Positions 16,460 through 24,785 of a stretch of DNA of 64,000 bases are shown one piece after another. The position numbers were made by a program, and so were the translations under genes. The stretch is from positions 1 through 64,000 of the forward strand of contig NZ_AUCQ01000014.1 in NCBI RefSeq assembly GCF_000429845.1. The letters run 5' to 3'. The notes under the pieces were generated by a model. It was not told the DNA's origin. It worked only from the letters and a program-made list of their open reading frames with translations, and ran no database searches. This stretch comes from Comamonas composti DSM 21721. GTDB lineage: Bacteria; Pseudomonadota; Gammaproteobacteria; Burkholderiales; Burkholderiaceae_C. The stretch's first letter is position 1, and each line of letters begins with the position of its first letter.

Positions 16460-17266
16460 TCAGATCGCGCGCCGACGTGCGAAATACTGCGCGGGCGAGT
16501 CGCCCAGCGCCTTGCGGAACATGGCGATGAAGTTGCTGGGCGAGGCATAGCCCAGCGCATCCGAGACCCGGGCCACGGGCAGGCCCTGGGCCAGCAGATC
16601 CAGCCCGTGGGCGATCTGGGCCTGCTGGCGCCACTGTGCAAAGCCCATGCCGGTCTCGGCCCGCATCAGCCGGCGCAGCGTGCGCGGCGACAACGCGCCG
16701 TAGGCGGCCCAGTCCTCCAGCGTGCGCACATTGCCCGGGTCCTGCAGCAGCGCATGCGCAATGCGCAGCAGTCGGGCATCGCGCGGCATGGGCAGGTGCA
16801 AGTCCTCGTGCGGGGCGCGCCGTATCTCGTCATGAATGACGGCCGCCATGCGCAGCTGTTCGGGCGCAAGAGCCGCCTGCTTGTCCCACTCCACCGCGCG
16901 CAGCGCCAGGGCATGCAGCACGGCGCTGGTGCCGATCACGCAAGGCTGGGGCGGCAGGCCCGCGCAGTAGCCGGGCGTGACCAGCAGCATCCAGCCGCCG
17001 AGCTGGCCGCTGATCCGGATCTTGTGGGGCATGCCGGGCGGCATCCAGCCCGCGCGCTGCGGCGGCAGCAGCCAGGCGCCATGGGGCGTGTCCACATGGA
17101 TCAGACCCTGCTCCACGCAGAACACCTGGCCGCGCGCATGACTGTGCCAGCCGTATTCGCGCAGGCCCATGAGGCTGTCGCCCTCCAGGGCCTCGCTGCC
17201 GCGCACGGCAATGAGGGCTGGGCCGTCCAGCGATTCGCTGTAGTCGCGTGCGTACAAGTCCACCAT
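16460..17266 (-). CDS. AraC-family regulator with cupin N-terminal domain
   Basis: This is a 268-residue regulator. The N-terminal cupin has GWHSHARGQVFCVEQGLIHVDTP and PPQRAGWMPPGMPHKI. The C-terminal AraC domain has RTLEDWAAYGALSPRTLRRLM and PVARVSDALGYASPSNFIAMF. It diverges from the small gene at 17443, and the shared 176-bp gap makes that gene the best candidate target. Confidence 0.92.
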   Translation of the reverse strand: MVDLYARDYSESLDGPALIAVRGSEALEGDSLMGLREYGWHSHARGQVFCVEQGLIHVDTPHGAWLLPPQRAGWMPPGMPHKIRISGQLGGWMLLVTPGYCAGLPPQPCVIGTSAVLHALALRAVEWDKQAALAPEQLRMAAVIHDEIRRAPHEDLHLPMPRDARLLRIAHALLQDPGNVRTLEDWAAYGALSPRTLRRLMRAETGMGFAQWRQQAQIAHGLDLLAQGLPVARVSDALGYASPSNFIAMFRKALGDSPAQYFARRRAI

Positions 17267-17442
17267 GGTCTTATTTTGGCCGAATTTCTGTATTTTCTGG
17301 CCTGATGCCGTTATCTTGATTTCAGGGTTTTGTGAAGAATGGGAATCATTCCCGTTGAGCGTTTGGCTCTGCAGAGATTTTCAGCACTGGTTTCAGAACC
17401 GATACGCAGCCCCGGGCCGACCAGGGCTGCAAGGAGTATTTG

Positions 17443-17874
17443 ATGAGCATCCATTCAGACACCGGCTTTGCATTGCACGATGTGAGCGCGTTTCCCCTGG
17501 TCCACACCACGGGGCTGGAGCGCGCACCCGGCAGCGGCATCCCCTGGCAGCAGGAGATGCAGGCCTTGCTGGCGCGCGGCGAGCGCTTCGTGATTCTCTA
17601 TCCCTCGTTCCACGAGGGTGAACCGCCGGCGCCGGACGCCGGCACCCAGGCCCAGTTGCAGCAGGACCGCAAGGCGCGCGTGCTGTGGCTCAAACAGTAC
17701 CGAAGCCAGCTGGCCGAGTTCTGCAAGGGCCTGATCACCATCGAGCCCGACGACCAGCGGCGCGCCGAAGAGGCCGCACGCTATCCCGCCATGGAAAAGG
17801 CCTTTGGTGTGCCGCTGCGCGTGGCGGCATCGCGCAGCGATGCCGAGGCCATGGGGCGCTTGCTGCTGGCCTGA
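17443..17874 (+). CDS. Uncharacterised 143-residue protein divergent from an AraC regulator
   Basis: It starts at ATG 17443 with AAGGAG six bases upstream and begins MSIHSDTGFALHDVSAFPLV. It is soluble, has no signal peptide or membrane helix, and carries a central amphipathic segment (QLQQDRKARVLWLKQYRSQL). Near its end are GVPLRVAASRSDAEAMGRLLLA. I do not recognise the family. Codon use is like the neighbours, and the clean ribosome site supports a real gene. The AraC gene divergent to it is the likely regulator. Confidence 0.8.
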   Translation: MSIHSDTGFALHDVSAFPLVHTTGLERAPGSGIPWQQEMQALLARGERFVILYPSFHEGEPPAPDAGTQAQLQQDRKARVLWLKQYRSQLAEFCKGLITIEPDDQRRAEEAARYPAMEKAFGVPLRVAASRSDAEAMGRLLLA

Positions 17875-17887
17875 CCCCTGGGCCACG

Positions 17888-17911
17888 CTTAGAGCGTGAA
17901 CACGTTCTAAG
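17888..17911. repeat. 24-bp near-perfect palindrome, copy 1
   Basis: CTTAGAGCGTG-AA-CACGTTCTAAG forms an 11-bp stem with one G-T pair and an AA loop. It lies between two convergent genes (stop 17874 and leuA stop 17932). The inner 14-mer CGTGAACACGTTCT recurs at 23514-23527. It could serve as a terminator or a protein site. Confidence 0.6.
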
Positions 17912-17931
17912 GCGAAGGGCTGGGCGGCTGG

Positions 17932-19605
17932 TCAGACCATGCTTTGTTGCAGCCGGTTGGCGGCCTGCAGCACGGCTTGTATCGAGGCCGTGACGATGTT
18001 GGCATCGCGCCCCGCACCAAAGCGCGTGCCGGCCACGCCGGGTAGGGCGGCCTCCACGATGGCCAGGGCCTGGGCATGGGCGCCCGTGCCCAGGCTGCGC
18101 TCTTCATAGTGGTCTATGCGCAGTACTGCTGGCAGAACCTGGTTGAGCGCGTCCACGGCGGCCTCCACGGGGCCATGGCCCTGGCCCTGGAGTTCGCGCG
18201 CCGTGCCGTCCGGTGCCGCAAGCCGCAGTGCAATGCCCTGGCCGCGCGCGCTGGCCTGCAGCTCATGGCCCAGGTAGCGCCAGGGGCCGGCATCCGTGGC
18301 CAGATAGGTCTGTGCAAACAGCTGCCACAAGGCTTCGCTGCTGAGCTCGGCCTCGCTGGCATCGGCCTTTTTCTGCACCACGGCACTGAACTCCACCTGC
18401 ATGCGCCTGGGCATGAGCACGCCGTGATCGCGCTCCAGCAGATAGCTGATGCCGCCTTTGCCCGACTGGCTGTTGACGCGCACGATGCTGTCATAGGTGC
18501 GGCCCAGGTCCTTGGGGTCTATGGGCAGATAGGGCACGCGCCAGGGCGCATCGGGCTTTTGTGCGGCAAAGCCCTTGGCGATCGCATCCTGGTGCGATCC
18601 CGAGAAGGCCGTGAACACCAGATCGCCCACATAGGGGTGGCGCGGATGTATGGGCAGGGCCGTGCATTCCTCGGCAATGCGTGCCACGGCGGCAATGTCC
18701 GAAAAATCCAGTCCTGGCGGGATTCCCTGGGTGTAGAGGTTCAGGGCCAGGGTCACGATGTCCAGGTTGCCGCTGCGCTCGCCGTTGCCGAACAAACAGC
18801 CCTCCACGCGCTGGGCGCCGGCCAGCAAGGCCTGTTCGGCACAGGCCACACCCGTGCCGCGATCGTTGTGCGGGTGCACGGAAAGCACGATGTGCTCGCG
18901 CCGCTCGAGCCGCTGGTCCATCCACTCGATCTGGTCGGCAAACACATTCGCCGTGCTGACCTCGACCGTGGTCGGCAGGTTGATGATCATGGGCCGCTCA
19001 GGCCCTGCATCCCAGGCGCGTATGGCGGCGTTGCACACGGCCAGGGACACGTCGAGCTCGGCCATGCAAAAGGTCTCGGGCGAGTACTGCAGCACCCATT
19101 CGGTCTCGGGCTGGGCATCGGTGAGCTCGCGCAGCAGCGCGATGTGCTGCTCGACCATGGCGATGATCTCGGGCACCTGCATGCCGAAGACGATCTCGCG
19201 CCAGGCCGGGGCCACAGCGTTGTAGAAGTGAATGATGGCGCGGCGCGCGCCTTGGAGACTTTGCACCGTGGTGCGGATCAGATCCTCGCGCAACTGGGTG
19301 ATGACCATGGGCGTGACGTCATCGGGGATGAGGCGCTCGTCGATCAGATGGCGCACGATGTCGTAATCGGTTTGCGAGGCCGAGGGAAAGCCGACTTCGA
19401 TCTCCTTGAAGCCCAGGCGCACGAGCTCATGGAACAGGCGCAGCTTGCGCTCGCGGTTCATGGGCTCGAACAAGGCCTGGTTGCCGTCGCGCAGATCGGT
19501 GGACAGCCAGACCGGCGCCTGGCTCAGGCTGCGCGATGGCCATTGGCGCTGGCTCATCTCGACGAGCGGATAGGGCTGGTACTTGGTTTTGGGGTTGGAA
19601 AGCAT
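17932..19605 (-). CDS. leuA: 2-isopropylmalate synthase, long form
   Basis: The 557-residue enzyme condenses acetyl-CoA with 2-oxoisovalerate, the first step of leucine synthesis. The TIM-barrel has LSTDLRDGNQALFEPM (metal-binding Asp), FKEIEVGFPSASQTDYD, FYNAVAPAWRE and the HPHNDRGTGVA metal histidines. The C-terminal LeuA dimer/regulatory domain ends with GRDANIVTASIQAV. The start is ATG 19605 (MLSNPKTKYQPYP) with GAGAGG upstream; longer frames run back into the leader. Leucine feedback is expected from the C-terminal domain, and the upstream leader adds a likely second level of control. Confidence 0.96.
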   Translation of the reverse strand: MLSNPKTKYQPYPLVEMSQRQWPSRSLSQAPVWLSTDLRDGNQALFEPMNRERKLRLFHELVRLGFKEIEVGFPSASQTDYDIVRHLIDERLIPDDVTPMVITQLREDLIRTTVQSLQGARRAIIHFYNAVAPAWREIVFGMQVPEIIAMVEQHIALLRELTDAQPETEWVLQYSPETFCMAELDVSLAVCNAAIRAWDAGPERPMIINLPTTVEVSTANVFADQIEWMDQRLERREHIVLSVHPHNDRGTGVACAEQALLAGAQRVEGCLFGNGERSGNLDIVTLALNLYTQGIPPGLDFSDIAAVARIAEECTALPIHPRHPYVGDLVFTAFSGSHQDAIAKGFAAQKPDAPWRVPYLPIDPKDLGRTYDSIVRVNSQSGKGGISYLLERDHGVLMPRRMQVEFSAVVQKKADASEAELSSEALWQLFAQTYLATDAGPWRYLGHELQASARGQGIALRLAAPDGTARELQGQGHGPVEAAVDALNQVLPAVLRIDHYEERSLGTGAHAQALAIVEAALPGVAGTRFGAGRDANIVTASIQAVLQAANRLQQSMV

Positions 19606-19660
19606 GCAGGCCTCTCGGGGCAATGGGAGTGGATGGGCCGCAACGCACAAGGCGGCTGCG

Positions 19661-19759
19661 GCACCCTCTCCCCTGCTTTCGCGAAGAAGCTGAGCCGGGC
19701 CGGGGTCAGGGGGAGAGGGTGCTGGATGCGGCGCCTGCGCAGGCGCCCAGACCCCGGCC
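19661..19759 (-). promoter_or_regulatory. Candidate leuA attenuator: two interleaved hairpins
   Basis: Two perfect inverted repeats are interleaved: 19661-19673 with 19710-19722 (GCACCCTCTCCCC/GGGGAGAGGGTGC) and 19698-19707 with 19750-19759 (GGCCGGGGTC/GACCCCGGCC). Each excludes the other. An 18-bp palindrome (19730-19747) sits inside the second. No T run follows, so the off-state may use Rho or sequester translation. Confidence 0.6.
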
Positions 19760-19801
19760 ATGGGCCAGGGCTAGTAGCAGGGGCAGAGAGGCTGAGCGCA
19801 T
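19706..19801 (-). CDS. leuA leader peptide (leucine-rich, 31 codons)
   Basis: The peptide MRSASLPLLLALAHGRGLG... carries five Leu in seven codons (codons 6-12: CTG CCC CTG CTA CTA GCC CTG), including tandem CTA codons that look rare here. Its stop codon falls between two arms of the interleaved hairpins, and it ends 100 bases before the leuA start. No strong ribosome site is seen, which lowers certainty. The arrangement is that of a translation-coupled leucine attenuator. Confidence 0.6.
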   Translation of the reverse strand: MRSASLPLLLALAHGRGLGACAGAASSTLSP

Positions 19802-19838
19802 GATGGACGGGACTTGAATGAAAACGTGTCGCCAAGCT

Positions 19839-19873
19839 TAGGCTTGGGGGAGATGTCTGTCTCTATAGAATTT
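19839..19873 (-). promoter_or_regulatory. Possible leuA promoter region
   Basis: On the minus strand TATAGA (complement near 19863-19868) is preceded 17 bases upstream by TTCATT. The -10 is good and the -35 weak. It lies upstream of the leader peptide ATG at 19801. Confidence 0.25.
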
Positions 19874-19885
19874 GTCGATTGCTCA

Positions 19886-20740
19886 ATGAATTTGGACAAG
19901 ATGCCTGATCTTTGCACCGCTTCGACCATGGACTGCAGCCACGAGGGTCTGACCGAGCTGCGCGCCGCCGCCCCCTTGCCGATCACGGGCCTGGCCCAGG
20001 ATTACCGCGCTGGTCAGCGCATCAAAAGCCATGTCCATGACTGCGGACAGTTGCTGTATGCGGTGCAGGGTGTGCTGGAGGTGCTGGCCGAAGGCGGGCG
20101 CTGGCTGGTGCCGCCCACGCGTGCCGTCTGGCTGCGCGCAGGCGTGGCTCATGGCCTGCGCATGCGCGGCCAGGTCAAGGTGCGCAGCCTGTTCGTGAGC
20201 GCCGAGGCCGCGCAGAGCCTGCCTGACGAGGACTGCGTGATCGAGATCTCGCCGCTGCTGCGCGAGCTCATCAGCGAAGTGGCCCGCTGGCCCGAGCAGG
20301 ACCCAGCGCCCGCAGATGCCATGCGCCGCCGGCATCTGGTGGTGGAGCTGCTGCTGCAGGAGTTGAGCCGTCCGCCGGCGCTGTCCTTTCATCTGCCCTG
20401 GCCCCAGGATGAGCGTATGGCCGGGGTCTGCGAGGCCTTGAGCGGGGAGGGTGCTTCAGGCCAGTTCCTGCCGGCCACGGCAACCCAGTGGGCGCAGCGG
20501 CTGGCCATGGGCGAGAAGAGCTTTCATCGGCATTTTCAGCGGGCCACGGGTCTGAGTTTTGGCCGCTGGCGCCAGCGCGCACGCCTGCTGGCATCCATGC
20601 AGGGCTTGCTTACAGGGCGGCCGATTCTGCAAGTCGCCCTGGATGCGGGCTATGAAAGCCATAGCGCCTATGCGCTGGCTTTCAAGCGCCACTTCGGGAT
20701 CTCGCCCTCGGAGTTCGGCGCCACGGCCAAGCCTATGTAG
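19886..20740 (+). CDS. AraC-family regulator divergent from leuA
   Basis: This is a 284-residue regulator from ATG 19886 (MNLDKMPDLCTAS); starts at 19853 or 19901 are also possible. The N-terminal cupin has IKSHVHDCGQLLYAVQGVLEVL and PPTRAVWLRAGVAHGLRM. The C-terminal HTH pair includes FLPATATQWAQRLAMGEKSF and ILQVALDAGYESHSAYALAF, ending with the usual FGISPSEF. It resembles NimR/YdeO-neighbour type cupin-AraC repressors. It diverges from leuA; a role in leucine control is only suggested by position. Confidence 0.9.
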   Translation: MNLDKMPDLCTASTMDCSHEGLTELRAAAPLPITGLAQDYRAGQRIKSHVHDCGQLLYAVQGVLEVLAEGGRWLVPPTRAVWLRAGVAHGLRMRGQVKVRSLFVSAEAAQSLPDEDCVIEISPLLRELISEVARWPEQDPAPADAMRRRHLVVELLLQELSRPPALSFHLPWPQDERMAGVCEALSGEGASGQFLPATATQWAQRLAMGEKSFHRHFQRATGLSFGRWRQRARLLASMQGLLTGRPILQVALDAGYESHSAYALAFKRHFGISPSEFGATAKPM

Positions 20741-20905
20741 GACGCAGACCTGGCCGATTCGGGTAGCCGTCAGCTGCTGCAAGCCGTTGCAGGGCGAGTT
20801 CCCATCGCCCTGTTCTTTGGTGGCCTCTCAAGATTCCGCTGTATCAGGATCCGTCTCATGCGAATCCACCAAGACGGGGCAGAAGCCGGAGCGCATGGTC
20901 CGAAA

Positions 20906-21574
20906 TTACGGATTCAATCTTTCGATCAGATTGAATAATCCGGTTCTGGGTGCCTTCTTGATCTTGATATCGCCGCGCTGAAAGGCGACGATGCTGTCGT
21001 AGTAGTTGATGCTGAATGTGTGCTTGGTGATGAAGTTGGAGGCTATTTCACCGCGCGAGTGATCCGCATTGAGATCATCAATATAGTTCTTGCTGATATT
21101 GATGAAGGTTTCCGGATTATTCTTTCCGCCACCAAACTCTTCCCAGTAGGCAGTGTGCATGTCCTCTATCATATAAACCCCATTCTTTGTCAGATTGGGA
21201 TAGAGGAAGTCAAAGCTCGCGCGCACATGCTTCATTTGATGGCTTCCATCATCCAGCACGATATCTGGTTGGCCGAATTCTTCTATGATTTTCTGAAGAA
21301 ACAAAGGGTCTGATTGGTCCCCGATACGGATGTGGACTCCATCCTCTTCATACTGCTTGCATTCTGGGTTGATATCTACACCAATAATGGTTGCAAAAGG
21401 GCCGAAGTATCGCTTCCACATCTGCAGGGAGCCACCACCGAGAACACCGATCTCTATGAAGGTCAGGGTTTTGTTTTTCCACTCTGAAAAATGTTTTTCA
21501 TAGATTGGAAAATAGTGCATCCACTTGAATATTAATTTGTCATCATTTTTGAGAAAGTCATACCAAAGACTCAT
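20906..21574 (-). CDS. Class I SAM-dependent methyltransferase (macrocin/CmcI-like), AT-rich
   Basis: The protein is 222 residues. Motif I is LTFIEIGVLGGGSLQMW, followed by ATIIGVDINPECKQY and DIVLDDGSHQMKHVRASFDF, then a NGVYMIEDMHTAYWEEFGG segment. This matches the CmcI/TylF-like family that methylates sugars or small hydroxylated compounds; in cell-surface loci such genes modify O-antigen sugars. Base composition is clearly AT-richer than its neighbours, suggesting horizontal transfer. No glycosyltransferases are nearby, so it is isolated. The acceptor is unknown. Confidence 0.85.
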   Translation of the reverse strand: MSLWYDFLKNDDKLIFKWMHYFPIYEKHFSEWKNKTLTFIEIGVLGGGSLQMWKRYFGPFATIIGVDINPECKQYEEDGVHIRIGDQSDPLFLQKIIEEFGQPDIVLDDGSHQMKHVRASFDFLYPNLTKNGVYMIEDMHTAYWEEFGGGKNNPETFINISKNYIDDLNADHSRGEIASNFITKHTFSINYYDSIVAFQRGDIKIKKAPRTGLFNLIERLNP

Positions 21575-21741
21575 CTTCTACCTCGATTCCTTGCTGAAAA
21601 TTTGAGCAATATGCTGTGCCGTACCACGTGCCTGGTGCCAACCGCATCTGCAGGGCCAGCAGGCCCATACCGTGGGCCGCGTTGCCAATCAGTGGCAATA
21701 GGCCAGCGCAGACCGGCGAATGGGCTTGCACGCCGCGAGTA

Positions 21742-23190
21742 TCAATCACAGATTCTGGTGGCGCTTGGCTGTGCTTGCGGCTGTGCTGGGCTCTTGAACG
21801 GCTTCCAGCTCGAGGCCCGCTGCTGGACTTTGGCCCGTTCACCGGGGCTGAGTCTCAGGGCAACGGCTTCTCGTGTGAGAACGGCATCGGTATTGCCTGC
21901 CGCCACAGACAGGAGATACCAGAAGTAGGCCTGGGAGTCACTTTTCTCCATCAGATACCCGTTGGCATAAATCCAGGCCAGCTCCCCTTGGGACTGCATG
22001 TCACCCTGTTCGGCGGCCAGTTTCAGCCACTTGAAGGACTCCTTGCTGTTCTTTGGAACGTCGAACCCCTGCGCATATAGTTTTGCCAACGTTTTCTGCG
22101 CGGAAAGATTGCCATTTCGGGCCGCCTGCAGATACCATTTTTCGGCTTCTGCAATATCCTTTTTTACGCCGATGCCCTTGAAATACATGAGGCCCAGCGT
22201 GGCCTGGGACTCAGGGCTTTCTTCGTCGGCACTGCGCTGCAGCGATTTGAACGTATTCTTGTCGCTTTCCAGCAGCTCATGATGCGCGGCATAAAGCCTG
22301 CCCAATTTATTTTGGGCTTCCGGATTTTTCTGCTCTGCGGCCAGCCTGTACCATTTGATGGCTTCCAGATCATCTTTGGGTGTCATCTCGCCAGAGGCAT
22401 AGATGTCGCCCAGCCGGAGCTGCATTTGCACATGGCTTTTCTGTGCTGCGGCCTTGTACCATTTAAGTGCTTCCTGCCTGTTCTTGGCGTTCGCTCCATC
22501 TGCAGCAAGCATTTCGCCTAGGCAGATCTGGGCCGCAACCGAATCCTGCTCTGCGGCCAGGCGATACCACTTGAGCGCTTGCTGGCCGTCCTGCGACACG
22601 CCCTGCCCTTTTTCATACATCGTACCCAGCAAGGTCTGGGCCTGAGCATCGCCTTGATCGGCAGCCAGGCGGTACCACTTGGCAGCTGCGGCATGGTCCT
22701 GGGGGACGCCACGTCCTTCGGCATAGAGAGAGCCGAGGCTTCTTTGGGCCTGCGCATGGCCTTGCTTGGAGGCCTCTAGAAACCACTGGTATGCCTTTTC
22801 GTCACTTTGAGGCACACCGCGGCCACTTGCGTAAAGGCCGCCCAGATTCGTCTGTGCATAGGGATTTCCCTGGTCTGCCGCCAGCTGGAACCACTTGGCC
22901 GCCTCTTCGCTGTCCGGCTGGACGCCATTCCCATTGGCATACATTGCCCCAAGGTTGTTTTGCGCTATGGCATTCCCTTGTTCCGCGGCACGCCGGTACC
23001 ATTTGGCCGCGTCCTCGTCGCTGCGGGGCAGACCCTTGCCGTCGGCATAAGCCTCTGCCAGGTGGGCCTGAGCCACTGCATCGCCTGATTGCGCCATTTT
23101 TTCTAGGCCACTGACCTGTGCAAATACTTGTGCGCTTGCAAGAAGCAAGGCAATCGCCAACGAAGGTTTGATGGAGGGGGGCAAGGTCAT
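21742..23190 (-). CDS. Secreted Sel1-repeat protein
   Basis: The protein is 482 residues with a signal peptide (LAIALLLASAQVFA) followed by about twelve 36-residue Sel1-like repeats with the A(A)KWYRLAAEQG...AQ..LG.MYA.G.GV pattern. These form an alpha-solenoid for protein-protein contacts, likely periplasmic. The last ~30 residues (GERAKVQQRASSWKPF...) are a non-repeat tail. Sel1 proteins act in envelope regulation, secretion or toxin systems; here the neighbours are a methyltransferase and a nuclease, which do not settle the role. Confidence 0.92.
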   Translation of the reverse strand: MTLPPSIKPSLAIALLLASAQVFAQVSGLEKMAQSGDAVAQAHLAEAYADGKGLPRSDEDAAKWYRRAAEQGNAIAQNNLGAMYANGNGVQPDSEEAAKWFQLAADQGNPYAQTNLGGLYASGRGVPQSDEKAYQWFLEASKQGHAQAQRSLGSLYAEGRGVPQDHAAAAKWYRLAADQGDAQAQTLLGTMYEKGQGVSQDGQQALKWYRLAAEQDSVAAQICLGEMLAADGANAKNRQEALKWYKAAAQKSHVQMQLRLGDIYASGEMTPKDDLEAIKWYRLAAEQKNPEAQNKLGRLYAAHHELLESDKNTFKSLQRSADEESPESQATLGLMYFKGIGVKKDIAEAEKWYLQAARNGNLSAQKTLAKLYAQGFDVPKNSKESFKWLKLAAEQGDMQSQGELAWIYANGYLMEKSDSQAYFWYLLSVAAGNTDAVLTREAVALRLSPGERAKVQQRASSWKPFKSPAQPQAQPSATRICD

Positions 23191-23784
23191 GTGTCTTCCA
23201 CGAGGCTGGGTGCAAACGATCGATAAGGTCTCTCACCCTCTGGCCGGCCAGGGGTGAGGACAAAGAATTGTTTCACAAGGCTCTTGGCCGATGGGCTCAA
23301 GCACGGTCAAGAAAAGGATGACTGTAGCAATGTTGGGCCTAGCTTTGAGTGGTCTCGGGTTTCGTGAAGAGCACCCGCAAAGGCACTGTCCCCAAGGGTT
23401 GGGGGGAAATCGGGCGATTTGTTCGCACTGGCCCTTGCTTGCACCCCGATGCAAGCTGCGGCCCATCGACTCGCACTCATCCCGATTGCGCTCCAACGCG
23501 CCTGCGTAGAGATCGTGAACACGTTCTTAGGGCGCATCATCGAGTGGCTTTCCACAGGCGGGGATCTGAATCCTGGGCGCCGGAATGCGGCTTTGCTGCA
23601 GTCCCATTCATGCCTTGCACTGCCAGAGGTCCCAGGCCTGACATGGCCTGGAGAATCGGGCTCAAGCCAGCAGCGCGCCTGGACCGAAGCTAGTCATCTG
23701 CCGCAGGCGAGGAGGATGCAAGGGCTTTTCATGAGCGTCGTTGGCTGCATCCCCTTCGGGACGGCCCGGTGCAGGGCCAAAGTT
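23191..23784. other. 594-bp region without a convincing gene
   Basis: No frame here has family resemblance or a good ribosome site. The region holds a hairpin at 23232-23258 (CTCACCC/GGGTGAG around TGGCCGGCCA) in the 5' leader of the Sel1 gene and the second CGTGAACACGTTCT repeat copy. The rest shows nothing I can assign. Confidence 0.5.
23505..23530. repeat. Palindromic repeat, copy 2
   Basis: It shares the 14-mer CGTGAACACGTTCT (23514-23527) with the copy at 17888-17911, plus flanking TAGAG and AGG. The palindrome is less perfect here. Confidence 0.5.
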
Positions 23785-24711
23785 CTAGTTTCCAATGACG
23801 GGTGCAAGCAACTCCAGCCCGGTACGACGTCTCAGCTCTTCATAGTTGATCGGCGCCATGCTCTGGGCCTGGGCTTGATTGGAGTGCCAATATGCCCAGG
23901 AACGACCTGTGCTTGCGTCATAGATCAGCTTGAACAAATGACTTGGCACGGAGACCTTGCCTGGGCCGATTGTTCCTCTGCTTTTGTCAAAAACCGGGCC
24001 TGTATAGATGAAGACATCTCCCTTGGCACGTGACACATAGCGGCGTGTGTCTTGCTCTATCTTGTTCCAGGCGCCCGCGTTGTGCTGCTGGTTTTGGGGA
24101 ACCATGTTGGCAAGGCTAAAGCTTTGCGCCATGGCTTCGGGTGAGTACATGTTGGCGGCTGGCGCCATATGGCCGCGTGAGTAGCCCGAATGCTTGTAGT
24201 CCTCGAGTTCTGCCCGTTCGCTGCGCGGCAACCTGGCATCGGCATAGAACTTGTCGCTGCGCTTCAAGCCCTTGCCTTGCTCAAGAAGGTTGCGGTTGAG
24301 TCGTTCAACCACAAATACGGGAGTCTTGGTTTCTCCGCTGTGCAATATGGCAAACGCACTAAAGCATAGCTCGCGCTGCAACTGCGCCTGGGATGCAGTC
24401 GGGGGGATTCCATTGGGAAAGAACTGCGGGCATTGAGAAAATCCTGTTCCTTGACGGTTTTTTTCTGGCGCTGCTGCAGTTGTATGGGGTGAGATGTGAT
24501 CCAACCATAGTTGGGAGAGATGAGGCAGTTGACTCAGATCCCAGCCTGGGTTGAGGATGTGGTTCGCAATTTGAAAACTGGCCAGGGCTGCGATACTGGC
24601 TGTAATAGTAAAGCGCTTTAAATTAAATAATGATGCAGCACGAGATTTTTTCTTGCTCTTTGCTCTGTTCTGGTGTTTTTGTATATTGGAATTCTTGTTT
24701 TTTGACTTCAT
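23785..24711 (-). CDS. DNA/RNA non-specific endonuclease (NUC1 family), membrane-anchored
   Basis: The protein is 308 residues. The Lys/Arg-rich N-terminus is followed by one hydrophobic helix (FTITASIAALASFQIANHIL), so it is probably held in or secreted across the inner membrane. The beta-beta-alpha-metal nuclease domain has YSRGHMAPAANM with the catalytic His, where the common DRGH has Ser for Asp. NMVPQNQQHNAGAWNKIE supplies the Mg-binding Asn. Family members cut DNA and RNA for nutrition, defence or competition. No immunity (NuiA-like) gene is seen nearby. The 5' third is AT-richer than the rest. Confidence 0.92.
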   Translation of the reverse strand: MKSKNKNSNIQKHQNRAKSKKKSRAASLFNLKRFTITASIAALASFQIANHILNPGWDLSQLPHLSQLWLDHISPHTTAAAPEKNRQGTGFSQCPQFFPNGIPPTASQAQLQRELCFSAFAILHSGETKTPVFVVERLNRNLLEQGKGLKRSDKFYADARLPRSERAELEDYKHSGYSRGHMAPAANMYSPEAMAQSFSLANMVPQNQQHNAGAWNKIEQDTRRYVSRAKGDVFIYTGPVFDKSRGTIGPGKVSVPSHLFKLIYDASTGRSWAYWHSNQAQAQSMAPINYEELRRRTGLELLAPVIGN

Positions 24712-24785
24712 TCAACCAAAGATGCAGGCAGGCCAAAATTCATTGGCTTATAATTTAAATTTGACTTGATTGAATAAATTTTCAA

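Noticed and set aside
18076-19803. 575-codon plus-strand frame
   Set aside because: Antisense to leuA; composition is typical of a shadow frame.
21558-21842. 94-codon minus-strand frame between the Sel1 and methyltransferase genes
   Set aside because: Overlaps the end of the Sel1 gene in another frame; no family resemblance or ribosome site.
21742-23190. Regular ~108-bp DNA periodicity considered as a CRISPR or tandem repeat array
   Set aside because: It is the coding signature of Sel1 protein repeats; spacers are not unique and the frame is open throughout.
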